Shown here in pieces: positions 8,313-15,978 of a DNA stretch of 36,424 nucleotides. How positions within the stretch are numbered: position 1 is the stretch's first letter; the number at the start of each line of letters is the position of its first letter. The notes below the pieces were generated by a model. That model saw only the letters and a list, made by a program, of their open reading frames with translations, was not told the DNA's origin and ran no database searches. Origin of the DNA: Rhodospirillaceae bacterium (GTDB lineage Bacteria > Pseudomonadota > Alphaproteobacteria > Rhodospirillales > JABHCV01); contig JACNJU010000106.1 in assembly GCA_014382375.1 (NCBI GenBank), forward strand, positions 1 through 36,424, in the 5' to 3' direction. The translations under genes were made by a program, and so were the position numbers.

Positions 8313-9452
8313 ATGACAACGTTTAAGACCAAAACCACTACCATCGGGTTGGCTATCGGGGTTGCCATGGCCACCCTCGCCGGGCCGGTACGGGCGGATA
8401 TAAATGCCCCTCTGGCGGCCCTCGGGCCACCACCAATCCCGTCCGATAACAAGCAGACACCGGAAAAAATCGAACTCGGTAAGATGCTGTTCTTCGATAC
8501 ACGTCTCAGCGGCGATGCCTCGGTAGCGTGTTCGACCTGTCACGAACCGAAACAAGGCTGGGGTTTCTCGGGCGATATTTCGCGCGGTTATCCCGGCACG
8601 GTCCACTGGCGCAATAGCCAAACGATCGTCAACTCCGCCTACTATGGCAAGTTGTTCTGGGCCGGTTCGGCCAAGTCTTTGGAAGCCCAGGCGCCTTCCG
8701 CCGCCAAGGGGGGTGTTGCCGGCAACCTTGAAGACGATATCGGCACCGCACGCCTCGCTTTCATTCCCGAATACCGCAAGCGCTTCAAGGCAGTCTTCGG
8801 CGACGAATATCCGAGGCTGAATAACGCCTGGCGGGCAATAGCCTCGTTCGAACGTTCCATGGTTCAAAGGGATACTCCCTTCGATAAATACATGAACGGC
8901 GACAAAACTGCATTGTCGGAAGAAGCGGTTCGCGGCAAGGGGCTGTTCGAAGGCAAGGCCAACTGCATCGAATGCCACAACGGCGCTCTGTTCAGCGATC
9001 AGAAGTTCTACAACCTCGGTGTGCCACGCGCCGAACGTTGGTTAGACGATGGCCTGGCGCAGATCACCTTCAGGTTCGAGAACTACGCCAAGGGCGTGAC
9101 TCAGAAAATGTACCGGGAAGTCAAGGATGACGCGGGTTACTACTTCCGCACCAAACTTGATCAGGACAAAGGCAAGTTCCGCACACCAAGCCTGCGCTAC
9201 ACGCTGTACACCGCGCCCTACATGCATAACGGCACCTTCTTCGACCTACAGGAAGTCGTCGAGTTCTATAACGCCGGTGGGGGTGAAAACGAGTTTTCGG
9301 CCAGTAAGACCAAACTGATCAAGCCTTTGGGCCTGTCCGAAGGTGAAATCGCCGATCTGGTCGCTTTCCTCGAATCGCTTTCCGGCGATGAGATCAAAGT
9401 CGATACACCGAAACTTCCGCCTTACGCAGCTTTGCCTAATCCGGTCAAATAA
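8313..9452 (+). CDS. idrP2: Diheme cytochrome c peroxidase, IdrP2-like
   Basis: ATG 8313 follows AGGAG by 7 bases and gives 379 residues with a signal peptide ending near VRADI. An upstream in-frame start at 8226 would lie inside the previous gene and lacks a ribosome site. Heme motifs are CSTCH (73-77) and CIECH (218-222). The stretch KFRTPSLRYT and the block TAPYMHNGTFFDLQEVVEFY match diheme peroxidases. It is clearly related to the preceding gene in the ELGKMLFFDTRLSGD versus ALGKRLFFDKRLSGD block, but diverged strongly elsewhere. It probably works in the periplasm alongside the first peroxidase and draws electrons from the local cytochrome c pool. It lies 10 bases after the upstream stop and 13 bases before the Rieske gene. 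Confidence 0.8.
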   Translation: MTTFKTKTTTIGLAIGVAMATLAGPVRADINAPLAALGPPPIPSDNKQTPEKIELGKMLFFDTRLSGDASVACSTCHEPKQGWGFSGDISRGYPGTVHWRNSQTIVNSAYYGKLFWAGSAKSLEAQAPSAAKGGVAGNLEDDIGTARLAFIPEYRKRFKAVFGDEYPRLNNAWRAIASFERSMVQRDTPFDKYMNGDKTALSEEAVRGKGLFEGKANCIECHNGALFSDQKFYNLGVPRAERWLDDGLAQITFRFENYAKGVTQKMYREVKDDAGYYFRTKLDQDKGKFRTPSLRYTLYTAPYMHNGTFFDLQEVVEFYNAGGGENEFSASKTKLIKPLGLSEGEIADLVAFLESLSGDEIKVDTPKLPPYAALPNPVK

Positions 9453-9465
9453 GGGAGATATTGAA

Positions 9466-10083
9466 ATGACTATAAAGAAAACTCTCGAAAGCCCTGTGGC
9501 CGGATCGGACTTTCCGGTAAGCCACAACCTGGCCAACAGTGAAATGGCCAAAAGCGACAAAAAAGGCGGCAAGTGCCTGGTTAACCGTCGCGAGTTCCTG
9601 CTCACTTCGGGGGCTACCGTTTCGGTTATCTTGCTCAGCGGGTGTGCTGGCGTCGCCGCCAATACCCCGGCGATGGTCTCGACTTACCCACGCAAGCTGG
9701 TCGCCAAGTTAAGCGAACTGAAACAGGATGAACCGGTCGACTTTAGTTATCCTGACGAAGGCGCTTATTCGGAATCGATCATCGTCAAGCTGGGGGTCGA
9801 AGGCGGCGGCGGTATCGGAGTTGATCGCGACGTCGTCGCATTTAACAACACCTGTACCCATCAGGGTGGCCCCCTGTCGGGAACCTACAAGGGAGACACC
9901 AAGTCACTCGGTGCCTGCCCGCTACATCTGTCTACCTACGATCTGACCCGTCACGGGATTCTGATCTCGGGCCAGGCATACCAGAGCCTGCCGCAGGTGC
10001 TGCTAGAGCTTGATGGTGACAACATTTACGCGGTTGGCGTTTTCGGCCTGATTTTTGGCCGTCACGACAACCTGCAGGGTTAG
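9466..10083 (+). CDS. idrB: Tat-exported Rieske iron-sulfur protein, small subunit of the AioA/IdrA-type enzyme
   Basis: ATG 9466 is preceded by GGGAGAT and yields 205 residues. A twin-arginine signal (NRREFLLTSGATVSVILL, 40-57) is followed by a hydrophobic core, so a folded complex is exported. The [2Fe-2S] ligands are Cys130 and His132 (CTHQGG) and Cys151 and His154 (CPLH). The two extra cysteines that form a disulfide in many Rieske proteins (CTHxGC, CPCH) are replaced by Gly135 and Leu153, which predicts a lower redox potential. By analogy with AioB it would sit on the large subunit and pass electrons between the [3Fe-4S] cluster and a periplasmic carrier. It lies between the peroxidase genes and the large subunit gene, with 13 bases on each side. 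Confidence 0.85.
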   Translation: MTIKKTLESPVAGSDFPVSHNLANSEMAKSDKKGGKCLVNRREFLLTSGATVSVILLSGCAGVAANTPAMVSTYPRKLVAKLSELKQDEPVDFSYPDEGAYSESIIVKLGVEGGGGIGVDRDVVAFNNTCTHQGGPLSGTYKGDTKSLGACPLHLSTYDLTRHGILISGQAYQSLPQVLLELDGDNIYAVGVFGLIFGRHDNLQG

Positions 10084-10096
10084 GGAGGAACATACC

Positions 10097-12766
10097 TTGT
10101 CTACACCATATTACATCCCAAATACCGACGTCCCGCTGCCGCCGAAGAATGCGGAAGTCCTGACCACGGCATGTGACTATTGCATCGTCGCCTGCGGTTA
10201 CAAGGTGTTCCGCTGGCCCACCAACAGCGCCAATGGCGGCCCGAAAGCCGAGCAGAATGCATTCGGGGAAGATTTCCCGGTCTCTGTGTTAGGCTCGTGG
10301 GTTGCCCCCACCCAGCACAATGTCGTCATGCACAACGACAAGCCGCACAATGTTGTGATCCTGCCCGACAAAGACACCACGGTTGTCAACACCAACGGCG
10401 ATTCGTCGATCCGTGGCGGCTGCATTGCGGAAAAATGCTACAATCCGCAAACACCGACACGCGACCGTCTGAAATCTCCCCTGGTCAGAATCTACGGCAT
10501 TCTGCAACCGGTTAGTTGGGAGTTCGCCCTTGATATCGCCGCAAAAGTGGGCAGCCATGTCCTCGAAAAGCACGGTGAGCTGGCCTACGGGGTAAAGACG
10601 TACTCGTATCAATATATCGAGAATACTTACGCCATTACCAAGTATGCGTTGCGTCATATCAAAACGGCCAACTTCACCTTCCATGACACACCGTCCAACG
10701 TCTCTTCGACACCGGGCTTCCGTGATGCCGGCTTCGATAACTTCGGTGCGGCATATCAGGATTGGCATGACGCCGATACGCTGATGATGTGCGGTACCGA
10801 TCCTTATGAGACCAAGACCATTCTTTGGACTCAATGGATCATGCCGGCCATTCAAAGAGGCCAGAAGACGATCATGATGGGGCCGCGTCGCACCGCTGGC
10901 GTTGCCTATTCTGAACAGAATGGTGGTCTGTGGCTGGACGTTAATCCCGGAACCGACTTGTTGGTGGTCAACGCCATTGCGCGCACCATCGCCGAGAACA
11001 ATTGGCAAGATGCCGATTGGATCAAGGACTGGGTCAACGACAAATGGGGCTCCAATTCCGGCTTCGGCCAGGGCACCCGCAACACACCATGGCAGTGGCG
11101 CACCACTTGGGGCAAATTCCAGACCGCCGGTTACGAGGACTGGAAGAAGTGGCTTCTTTCCCAGAAAGAATTCACCGTCGAAAACGCCGCCAAGGTCTCG
11201 GGCGTCGATGCCGCCAAAATCCGCACGGCTGCCGAATGGATGGCCAAACCGGTGGGCGGTGTACGGCCAAAGACCTCGATCATGATCGAGAAGGGCTTCT
11301 ATTGGTCCAACAACGTCGGCAACACTCAGGCCATTTCGGCATTGGGCATCATCTGCGGGGCCGGTGGCAGGCCCGGTCAGATGATCGGACGTGCCGGTGG
11401 ACACCAACGTGGCGGTCAGGGCGGTGGCAAATATCCGCGCAATGCTTCGCCAATGAAGGTGCCGGGTCGTCGTCGTCGGGCTTTGGATACCGATACCTGG
11501 ACAATTGCCGGACACACCCGGTTTGCCCATGTCATCGGCACCACCTGGATCCAGTCCATGTGTGGGTCACAGCAATTGGCCGAAAGTTTCCAAAAATTGG
11601 TCACCGCCAACCCACATCAGGTGCGCTCGTATGATAAAGATGAAATCATAGAGACCCTGAAAAAGCGGGCTGATTCGGGCGGCATGGTGGTCGTTAACCA
11701 GGATATCTATTTGGTTGATCCGATCGGCGCCCAATTTGCCGACATCGTTTTCCCCGCCGCTACCTGGGGCGAGGAAGACTTCATGCGGGCCAATGGCGAA
11801 AGACGCCTCAGGCTGTACAGCAAGTTTTATGATGCGCCGGGCGATGCAAAACCCGACTGGTGGATCATTGCCCAACTTGCCAAGCGCATGGGTTTCGATG
11901 GCTTTGACTGGAAAAACTCCAACGAAGTGGCGGAGGAATCCGCTCGCTTCTCACGCGGTGGCCGCAAAGACTTCAACATGATCAAAGTGGCTGCTCACCG
12001 GGAAGGCAAAACCCTGCACGAAAAAATGCGGGAACTTGGAACCGACGGTATTCAGGGACCGGTAACGATGGAGGATGACGGTACCCTGGTTGGTTCCGTC
12101 AGGCTGCACGATACCACCCGCAAGCTGTCGGAAGCCGGCGCGGCTGCCGGCAACGTCTTTAACAAGAAACTGACGCATTTCAATAGTCAGACCGGACGTT
12201 GCAACATTCAGAAGTCTCCGTGGTCGCTGTTCTCGGACTATTGGGAATGGCTCAAGCCGAAGGGTGACGAACTGTGGTGTACTTCGGGACGTACCAACGA
12301 GCGTTGGCAGTCAGGTTTCGATGATGACCGGCGTCCGTACATCCATCAGCGCTGGCCTGATAACTATGTCGAAATCAGTCCTGTCGATGCCAAAGCACGC
12401 GGCATCGAAAGCGGCGACCTTTTGATGGTCTACTCCAACCGGGTCCCCGGCTTGAAGGAAACCACCCTTGCCGTCGAAGGCGATGACTATTCGTTCTCAG
12501 GTCAAATGAAGAACGGCAATGTCACCCTGACGAAAGCGGCCGTAACCGGTGTCGCAATCGTCACCCGCCACATTAAGCCGGGCGTCCTGTTCATGGACTT
12601 CCTGCACAAATCACAGCCGGCGAACGCCCTTGAAGGACGGATCGTCGACTGGATCAGTGGCAACTACAACTACAAGATGGGCGTGGCGCAAGTGAAGAAG
12701 ATCGGGGAGTCCAAATACAAACGGTCTTTCCGGACGATGTCCTTCGCGCCGCGTGACATCATCTAG
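10097..12766 (+). CDS. idrA: AioA-family molybdopterin oxidoreductase, probable iodate reductase catalytic subunit
   Basis: I start at TTG 10097 (889 residues) because GGGAGG lies 8 bases upstream and the sequence then begins MSTPYYIPNTD; the longer frame has no ribosome site. Cys26-x2-Cys29-x3-Cys33 (CDYCIVACG) would bind a [3Fe-4S] cluster, with Ser103/Ser104 (SSIRGG) replacing the fourth cysteine, as in arsenite oxidase. There is no signal peptide, so export probably rides on the Rieske partner. Molybdopterin blocks include TDPYETKT, PRRTAGVAYSEQN and GRAGGHQRGGQGG. Against AioA recalled from memory, the substrate-site His and the R-x-G-G-H pair are kept, but the Glu of the arsenite site appears to be Ser. 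With two peroxidases and a Rieske gene next to it, the iodate reductase clade is the best fit. An AioA-like enzyme for another substrate cannot be excluded. Confidence 0.75.
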   Translation: MSTPYYIPNTDVPLPPKNAEVLTTACDYCIVACGYKVFRWPTNSANGGPKAEQNAFGEDFPVSVLGSWVAPTQHNVVMHNDKPHNVVILPDKDTTVVNTNGDSSIRGGCIAEKCYNPQTPTRDRLKSPLVRIYGILQPVSWEFALDIAAKVGSHVLEKHGELAYGVKTYSYQYIENTYAITKYALRHIKTANFTFHDTPSNVSSTPGFRDAGFDNFGAAYQDWHDADTLMMCGTDPYETKTILWTQWIMPAIQRGQKTIMMGPRRTAGVAYSEQNGGLWLDVNPGTDLLVVNAIARTIAENNWQDADWIKDWVNDKWGSNSGFGQGTRNTPWQWRTTWGKFQTAGYEDWKKWLLSQKEFTVENAAKVSGVDAAKIRTAAEWMAKPVGGVRPKTSIMIEKGFYWSNNVGNTQAISALGIICGAGGRPGQMIGRAGGHQRGGQGGGKYPRNASPMKVPGRRRRALDTDTWTIAGHTRFAHVIGTTWIQSMCGSQQLAESFQKLVTANPHQVRSYDKDEIIETLKKRADSGGMVVVNQDIYLVDPIGAQFADIVFPAATWGEEDFMRANGERRLRLYSKFYDAPGDAKPDWWIIAQLAKRMGFDGFDWKNSNEVAEESARFSRGGRKDFNMIKVAAHREGKTLHEKMRELGTDGIQGPVTMEDDGTLVGSVRLHDTTRKLSEAGAAAGNVFNKKLTHFNSQTGRCNIQKSPWSLFSDYWEWLKPKGDELWCTSGRTNERWQSGFDDDRRPYIHQRWPDNYVEISPVDAKARGIESGDLLMVYSNRVPGLKETTLAVEGDDYSFSGQMKNGNVTLTKAAVTGVAIVTRHIKPGVLFMDFLHKSQPANALEGRIVDWISGNYNYKMGVAQVKKIGESKYKRSFRTMSFAPRDII

Positions 12767-12778
12767 ACGCTCCCTCCT

Positions 12779-12814
12779 GGGCATGGTCTGGGGTCCCCCA
12801 CCCCGGGCCATGCC
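12779..12814. terminator. GC-rich hairpin after the molybdoenzyme gene
   Basis: GGCATGG (12780-12786) pairs with CCATGCC (12808-12814), and an inner GGGG/CCCC stem strengthens it. The sequence after it contains only a short T stretch (GAGCTTTTG) about 10 bases downstream, so it is not a classical intrinsic terminator. It sits in the largest gap (117 bases) between the molybdoenzyme block and the HEAT/cytochrome block. It may cause partial termination or protect the 3' end of the first transcript. Confidence 0.55.
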
Positions 12815-12883
12815 TATCGGAGCTTTTGTTCAAATTAAATAATTTAGGATTTCCACAAGGGTCCAACGGAAACAGGTCGAACT

Positions 12884-15106
12884 ATGAATCAATCAAGCGC
12901 CGAACCTTCACAGGTGGTGAAATCTTCCGCAAGAAAAGATGGCGACGTCTGCAGTGCCCTTTGTGATGTCCTTCTCGGTGGCATCGATATTCACCGGGTC
13001 CTGGCCGCCCAGGCCTTGGGCCATATCGGTGGCAATGAGGCCGTCGACGCCCTGATTAAAGCGCTATTGGACGAGGACGAGGATGTCCGAACCGATGCGG
13101 CCACGGCGTTGGTCCGTCTTGGCGATTCAAGGGCCGACAAACAACTCCTAGAAAACCTGATCGGCGACCCGTGCCCGGAAGTGAAACTGGCCGCCATGAC
13201 CGCCCTTGCCGCAACCCGAAACAGCGAAGTCGTGCCGTGGTTACTGCGCATTCTGGCGAGCCGGGACGAGGACATCGTCTGGGATGAAGACGAATTCTAC
13301 GCGACCGGCTGGGACGACTGGCTCGACATGCAACTCAAGGCGATTGAGGGGCTGGCCAACCTAGGTGTCGAAGAAGCCGTTCCGGGTATCGTCACCGCGA
13401 TAAACGACGATGAAGCGCAAGATATCACCGATGTCGCAATGAAGGCTCTCGCCCGGATCGGCCCCTCGGGGATCGCCGCTCTCGCCGCCTACCTTGAAAA
13501 TGACGACGCGCGCCTGCGCCGTCACGCCGCTTTGGTGATATCGCGTTGTGACGGTCCCGTCGCACAGAGCGCCGTGCTGCGGGCAATTGGTGATCCATCA
13601 AGTGAAGTCCGTCTCGCAGTCGCCAGAGGGCTTGCCGAAAAAAATCCGGCTGACGAACGCCTCGCTGTCCTGCTACTCGATGATCAACCGCAAGTCCGCG
13701 CCGCCGCCGTCCCGCTGTGCGGGGCGCATCATGAAAGCCGGCTTGATCTGCTGCTTGATGACAAGGATATGAACGTCCGGCTGGCGGTCCTCAACTTGCT
13801 CGCCGACCATCCTGAATTGAGCAATATCCCGCTCCTTGTGGATCGGCTGCGCGCATTGATGCAGTCGCCATCTAAACTCATCGCGGCTTCCGCCGTCGGT
13901 GCCTTCGCCGTTGCCGAGCCTGACAAGGCGGCATCTGAACTGGTCGATCTGATGGCAGGTGAAAACATTTCAACGGAAGTCCAGCGGGGCGTCATCAGCG
14001 GCCTGAAGGCGGTCGGCGGTGATGAAGCCGTGCAGGGCCTGATCGGCGTCGTGGCATGCGACGACAGGCAGGTCCGCCTCGAAGCGATGTCGGCAATCGC
14101 CGATCTGGCCGCGCAAACCGCTTGGCCCAATATAGCGGGCGATACCCTTCTCGCCGCCGTTTCCGGCGACCTTGTCGCCGCACCGGAAATAGAGCCGGAA
14201 CAAGAAAAAGACGAAACGGCTGACGACCAAGAGGAAATTGTCGGCGAAGCACAGGAAGCTGAAGAAGCCGTCGTTGCCGAACCGGAAGACGATGTATTCC
14301 CGACCTCGACGCTTGAATCGATCCTCGGCGGGTTTAAATCTCAAGCCGAAGCGCCGCCCCCTGAAGACGTCGAGTTGACCGATGAGGACATGGAATTTCT
14401 AAACCTGACGGGGGCCGGAAAGAAAGGCAGGCGGACGATCCCTGTGGTTCCCGATGTCGTTGCGCACGAAGACGTCAGGATGTTTGCGGCGCGCTTGCTC
14501 GGCAATTTTCCCCATTCGGGAGTTACCCTTGCACTTCTGGACCCGCTTTGCAGCGGGGAAAAGGAATTACAGCAAACGGCCATCGATTCCCTGGCCCACT
14601 TAGCGGAAAATTTGTCGGAACTGCCCGTCGAAGTGCTCGAAGCCCTGAAAGCCGAGGCCAAATCCGAAAACCGGGACATCCGCAGGCAAGCGGTGCGGGC
14701 CTTGGGCTGCAGCAAGGATGCTTCTGTGGTGATGGTCTTGATTAACACCCTTGATGATGAAGACAGCTTCGTGCGCAGGGAAGCCATTCGCTCACTCGGG
14801 CGTCTCGGCGAGGCTGGTGCCGGCGTCGGTCGGCTGTTGGCCGATCCGGACGCCTTTGTCCGGCTCACCGCTGCACAGGCATTGGCCGAAACGGCGGCGC
14901 CCGGTGTCGTCGAAACGCTTGTCGAATTTTCATACGCCTTCGAGGGTTATCACGGACGCGAAACCGCCCGGATGCTCACGGCCATCGACAGGCAGGCGGC
15001 CAACGCCTTGTTTATCAAAACGCTGCATGACGAAGAACGCAAGCGGTACTGGAAAGTGGCCATCGAGGGCCTTGAAGAACTGAACCGAAGCCAGATTTCG
15101 GCGTGA
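12884..15106 (+). CDS. HEAT-repeat protein, cytoplasmic, with acidic insert
   Basis: The 740-residue product has no signal peptide or membrane segment. Two arrays of about 30-residue alpha-helical HEAT/PBS-lyase-like repeats are visible. One covers residues about 20-400, for example AAQALGHIGGNEAVDALIKA and DVRTDAATALVRLGDSRADK. The other covers about 520-735, with RRQAVRALGCSKDASVVMVL and VRREAIRSLGRLG. They are separated by a strongly acidic, Glu-rich linker (about 425-500), probably disordered. Such proteins are scaffolds; some bind bilins or hemes or act as assembly factors for metalloenzymes. Its place between the molybdoenzyme and the cytochrome genes suggests a chaperone for cofactor loading or Tat export of the complex. 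That role is inferred. The ribosome site before ATG 12884 is weak. Confidence 0.8.
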   Translation: MNQSSAEPSQVVKSSARKDGDVCSALCDVLLGGIDIHRVLAAQALGHIGGNEAVDALIKALLDEDEDVRTDAATALVRLGDSRADKQLLENLIGDPCPEVKLAAMTALAATRNSEVVPWLLRILASRDEDIVWDEDEFYATGWDDWLDMQLKAIEGLANLGVEEAVPGIVTAINDDEAQDITDVAMKALARIGPSGIAALAAYLENDDARLRRHAALVISRCDGPVAQSAVLRAIGDPSSEVRLAVARGLAEKNPADERLAVLLLDDQPQVRAAAVPLCGAHHESRLDLLLDDKDMNVRLAVLNLLADHPELSNIPLLVDRLRALMQSPSKLIAASAVGAFAVAEPDKAASELVDLMAGENISTEVQRGVISGLKAVGGDEAVQGLIGVVACDDRQVRLEAMSAIADLAAQTAWPNIAGDTLLAAVSGDLVAAPEIEPEQEKDETADDQEEIVGEAQEAEEAVVAEPEDDVFPTSTLESILGGFKSQAEAPPPEDVELTDEDMEFLNLTGAGKKGRRTIPVVPDVVAHEDVRMFAARLLGNFPHSGVTLALLDPLCSGEKELQQTAIDSLAHLAENLSELPVEVLEALKAEAKSENRDIRRQAVRALGCSKDASVVMVLINTLDDEDSFVRREAIRSLGRLGEAGAGVGRLLADPDAFVRLTAAQALAETAAPGVVETLVEFSYAFEGYHGRETARMLTAIDRQAANALFIKTLHDEERKRYWKVAIEGLEELNRSQISA

Positions 15107-15139
15107 TTGACCAAGAAGTAAAGAAAGGATCGAGTCCCC

Positions 15140-15922
15140 ATGAAAACGAATTTATTACGCAAAGGCCTGGCCGTCGCAGTCGCGATGATGATGTCTGCCC
15201 CGTTTGCCGCAAACGCAGCCAAGGATACGTATAAGGTCATCGCCGTCGGCGGCGGCGCCACGGTTAGCGGCAAGGTGATGTTCGAAGGGGCGCTGCCGTC
15301 GGATGCGGTTGAGAAAATTCTCATCACCAAGGATCAAACCGTGTGTGGCGAGGGCGAGCGAGAGGTCGTCTGGGTCGATGTCAAGGACGGCGCCTTGCGC
15401 GGTTCCTTCGTGTTCCTCGACAAGGTCAAGGAAGGCAAGGATTGGGGGGTGCCTAAGGAGGGGGTTTACCTGATCAATCAGCAGGGTTGCCGGTTCCACC
15501 CATGGGCGCAGGTCATCAAACCCGGTACGGTGACAATCCGTAACAGTGATAAAGGCGTGCTGCACAATATCAATGCCCGCGAGATGATTGGCGTCGAAAA
15601 AGGCCGTGTCGTCAAAAAGGGCATCTTCAATTTCGGCCAGCCCGACCCCGGTGACCTGGTGCAGGATTTGAAAACCCGGCGTGGCCCCTACATCGGCATC
15701 AACTGCGAAGCCCATAATTTCATGTTCGGTTTCATGATGGCCCCAAGCCATCCCTACGCGGTCGTGGTCGGCGAGGACGGTTCGTATTCCATCGACGGTA
15801 TTCCGCCCGGCAACTACACACTGAAGGCGTGGCATCCGCGATACGGCGTCCAGAAGAGCAAGATCACCATCGAAGCGGGCGGTTCGCTGGAGCAGAGCTT
15901 TACCTTCAAGGATGAAGGCTAA
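15140..15922 (+). CDS. Periplasmic cupredoxin-like protein with carboxypeptidase-regulatory-like domain
   Basis: The 260-residue product has a typical signal peptide ending at about ANAA, so it is soluble in the periplasm, unlike its anchored paralogue at 2197-3009. Candidate type 1 copper ligands are His142 (VLHNINA) and Cys189, His192 and Met195 (CEAHNFM). The C-terminal DGSYSIDGIPPGNYTLKAW is the regulatory-like beta domain. An additional pair, Cys69 and Cys117 (QQGCRFHP), is conserved with the paralogue and could form a disulfide. The gene lies 33 bases after the HEAT gene and 56 bases before the first bd-like gene. It could shuttle electrons between the Rieske/molybdoenzyme pair and the membrane cytochromes. 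Confidence 0.75.
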   Translation: MKTNLLRKGLAVAVAMMMSAPFAANAAKDTYKVIAVGGGATVSGKVMFEGALPSDAVEKILITKDQTVCGEGEREVVWVDVKDGALRGSFVFLDKVKEGKDWGVPKEGVYLINQQGCRFHPWAQVIKPGTVTIRNSDKGVLHNINAREMIGVEKGRVVKKGIFNFGQPDPGDLVQDLKTRRGPYIGINCEAHNFMFGFMMAPSHPYAVVVGEDGSYSIDGIPPGNYTLKAWHPRYGVQKSKITIEAGGSLEQSFTFKDEG

Positions 15923-15978
15923 CAAACGCCCTTAAGAGCAAAAACGAGTAGCGACATGGAACAGGGGAATAAGTGGAA

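Noticed and set aside
10097-12766. Arsenite oxidase (aioA) call
   Set aside because: The family is right, but the two adjacent peroxidase genes, the missing acidic pocket residue and the lack of other arsenic genes favour the iodate reductase clade. Kept only as an alternative.
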